From Limnospira platensis (GTDB lineage Bacteria; Cyanobacteriota; Cyanobacteriia; Cyanobacteriales; Microcoleaceae): a DNA stretch of 24,114 nt. Position 1 is the stretch's first letter, and each line of letters starts with the position of its first letter. The notes beneath the pieces were generated by a model. The model made no database searches. It saw only the letters and a list, made by a program, of their open reading frames with translations, and was not told where the DNA came from. The position numbers were made by a program, and so were the translations under genes. This document shows, in pieces, positions 23,015 through 24,114 of this stretch. The DNA is taken from assembly GCF_046480435.1 (NCBI RefSeq), contig NZ_PKGC01000126.1; one strand, given 5' to 3'.

Positions 23015-23257
23015 TTAACTGTCAATAGATGCCCAAATACTGGGGACTTGTTCTGGTGTAACGTGATCATACCAGACTTGCTCCGGTAAGACCAAAACCA
23101 TCGGCCCATTACCACAGGACCCCAGACAGCCGCTAGGAGTAATGACCCCGACGGAAAAATTGGCAGCCTGAAAAGCCTGTAAAACCTTGGCTGCGCCTTG
23201 TTTACGACAGGTCCGATTATGACATATTATGATTTGGATAGAGTTAGATACAGACAT
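23015..23257 (-). CDS. Thioredoxin-like [2Fe-2S] ferredoxin
   Basis: 80 residues from ATG 23257; the longer frame from 23317 adds a poorly matching leader. Cysteines C12-x4-C17 and C44-x3-C48 form the pattern of thioredoxin-like [2Fe-2S] ferredoxins and of the NuoE/HoxE C-terminal domain (IICHNRTCRKQGA, SGCLGSCGNGPMVLV). It is a small soluble electron carrier whose partner is unknown. It precedes the MscS gene by 17 bases. No Shine-Dalgarno is obvious. Confidence 0.88.
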   Translation of the reverse strand: MSVSNSIQIIICHNRTCRKQGAAKVLQAFQAANFSVGVITPSGCLGSCGNGPMVLVLPEQVWYDHVTPEQVPSIWASIDS

Positions 23258-23327
23258 TAGAGCGAAAAAAAGTCCTGATAGTTTAAAATTGGGTAGCAGA
23301 AAGGGTTGAATCTGCACGAGTGTTAAA

Positions 23328-23769
23328 GTGTTGAGGCAAAAATCACAGCAACCACAGCAAATTTACTATCAACCGGGGTTTCTTGGTTTAATGGCTTGTG
23401 CCATGTATTTTAACCTGTGTACGTTATCATCACCCGCACTCGCCCAGATTAGACCAGATGGAACCCTACCTCAAAATAGTATAGTCACTCCCCAAGGTAA
23501 TGTTATCAACATCGAAGGTGGAACCCAAGCGGGAAATAACCTCTTTCATAGCTTCGGGGAATTTTCCCTTAGCACTGGTAGCATCGCCTTATTTAACAAT
23601 AGCCTAGATATTCAGAACATTATCAGCCGGGTAACGGGGGGAATGCCATCAAATAATTGATGGTCTGATACAAGCCAACGGAGTCGCCAACCTATTTCTA
23701 TCTTATTCCCAAACTTTCACCAATAAAAACCCCGACCTAGGGAATTGGATCGGGGTACAGGGCAATTAA
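23328..23769 (+). pseudogene. Filamentous-hemagglutinin N-terminal (TPS secretion) remnant, frameshifted
   Basis: From GTG 23328 a signal peptide (cleavage near ALA/QI) leads into QIRPDGTLPQNSIVTPQGNV and NNLFHSFGEFSLSTGSIALF, the start of the two-partner-secretion TPS domain of hemagglutinin-like exoproteins. The frame ends at TGA 23660 after GGMPSNN. If one A is removed near 23652-23656, the text becomes GGMPSNIDGLIQANGVANLFL, as expected for the domain, so a 1-base insertion is the likely cause. The shifted frame runs on only to 23769, and the rest of a normally very long exoprotein is absent. A terminator for the opposite gene sits in this tail. No TpsB partner is in the window. Confidence 0.8.
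23722..23756 (-). terminator. Intrinsic terminator of the right-edge minus-strand gene
   Basis: Read on the minus strand, ACCCCGA (23756-23750) pairs with TCGGGGT (23735-23729) around a 14-base loop and is followed by TTTTATT. It lies 33 bases past the stop at 23789. Confidence 0.75.
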
Positions 23770-23788
23770 GCTAATTCTATGGGGCTTA

Positions 23789-24114
23789 TTATCGCATATC
23801 CCACAGAGCCTTAAATAGCATCTCAGCCAGCTTTCTGGATGTGGCATTCCTGGCAGCCTTGAGCGCCGCCCCAGAAACTTTGTTCCCTTTGTGGTATGCT
23901 CTAGTTACCCAATAAACTCTAAGCGAATGAGCCTCTGGAGATTTTGGTAGGCAATCGTAGGGGGTTGTCGCGATCGCACCCCCACCCGGTTTCTGTTCGC
24001 GATGAGTCCCCCTCTCGATTGCCCGGACAACAAACTGATGCAAGGTCGATCGCGTCTCTTTACTTCCCGTAAAACTACTACGAGTATCAGCCTTTCCAGA
24101 TTGCACTTGAGTAG
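23789..24114 (-). CDS. Unknown protein, probably 5'-partial at window edge
   Basis: At least 105 residues. A GTG at 24106 could be the start, but the frame stays open to the window edge, so the true start may be outside. The visible sequence is basic and rich in Arg, Lys, Ser and Thr (MQSGKADTRSSFTGSKETRS; YWVTRAYHKGNKVSGAALKA; RKLAEMLFKALWDMR) with no membrane segment. I do not recognise a family. The terminator just past the stop suggests an expressed gene. It faces the hemagglutinin remnant. Confidence 0.55.
   Translation of the reverse strand, partial: TQVQSGKADTRSSFTGSKETRSTLHQFVVRAIERGTHREQKPGGGAIATTPYDCLPKSPEAHSLRVYWVTRAYHKGNKVSGAALKAARNATSRKLAEMLFKALWDMR

Noticed and set aside
1..24114. 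Frequent GCGATCGC octamers
   Set aside because: This is the known HIP1 repeat of cyanobacterial genomes; useful for taxonomy, not a new element.

Overview
The window looks like a chromosomal contig from a filamentous, non-heterocystous cyanobacterium, in my impression close to Arthrospira/Limnospira. That genus call rests on protein resemblance from memory, not a search. The octamer GCGATCGC (HIP1) recurs throughout. Several genes are typical of oxygenic phototrophs: a phytol kinase, a TxlA/HCF164-like thioredoxin, an NAD(P)-binding protein with a CIA30 domain, and a NIL-ferredoxin. Two runs of N (4379-4462 and 17585-17666) mark a draft assembly.

Layout. 1-520: 3' part of a DUF4912 gene with a Met-rich tandem-repeat N-terminus. 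722-4635: larE, convergent with a membrane protein plus NIL-ferredoxin pair, then a membrane-anchored thioredoxin, a 50-residue small protein, and a phytol kinase split by an assembly gap. 4757-7722: a coiled-coil protein, a secreted His-rich protein and an M42-type metallopeptidase. 7772-10314: a tiny membrane ORF, then two tandem exported proteins (DUF4105/Lnb-like and lipase-like) that share an unusual C-terminal GGGG-x-[IL]-W tail. 10371-12021: a catalytically degenerate GGDEF protein that keeps an I-site-like motif, a hairpin-rich leader, a 50-residue ORF and a protein with two similar beta-rich domains. 12198-14375: the CIA30/NAD(P)-binding protein and two small membrane proteins.

14526-17431 is a decay zone. 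A NACHT-family C-terminus carries three 102-bp HEAT-type repeats and an in-frame TAA. It abuts a decayed IS630 element (15937-16977) whose other end cuts a different cyanobacterial gene. The two flanks belong to unrelated genes, which suggests a deletion or rearrangement at the element rather than a simple insertion.

17762-24114 returns to ordinary genes: a putative lipoprotein, a conserved hypothetical, aroA, rimO, an MscS channel and a [2Fe-2S] ferredoxin in tandem, a frameshifted filamentous-hemagglutinin remnant, and a 5'-partial unknown ORF with a clear terminator.

Most genes are housekeeping or independent units. The most interesting candidates are the paired exported proteins with the shared tail, the GGDEF-derived possible c-di-GMP receptor, the structured leader near 11013-11114, and the broken NACHT/IS630 locus.
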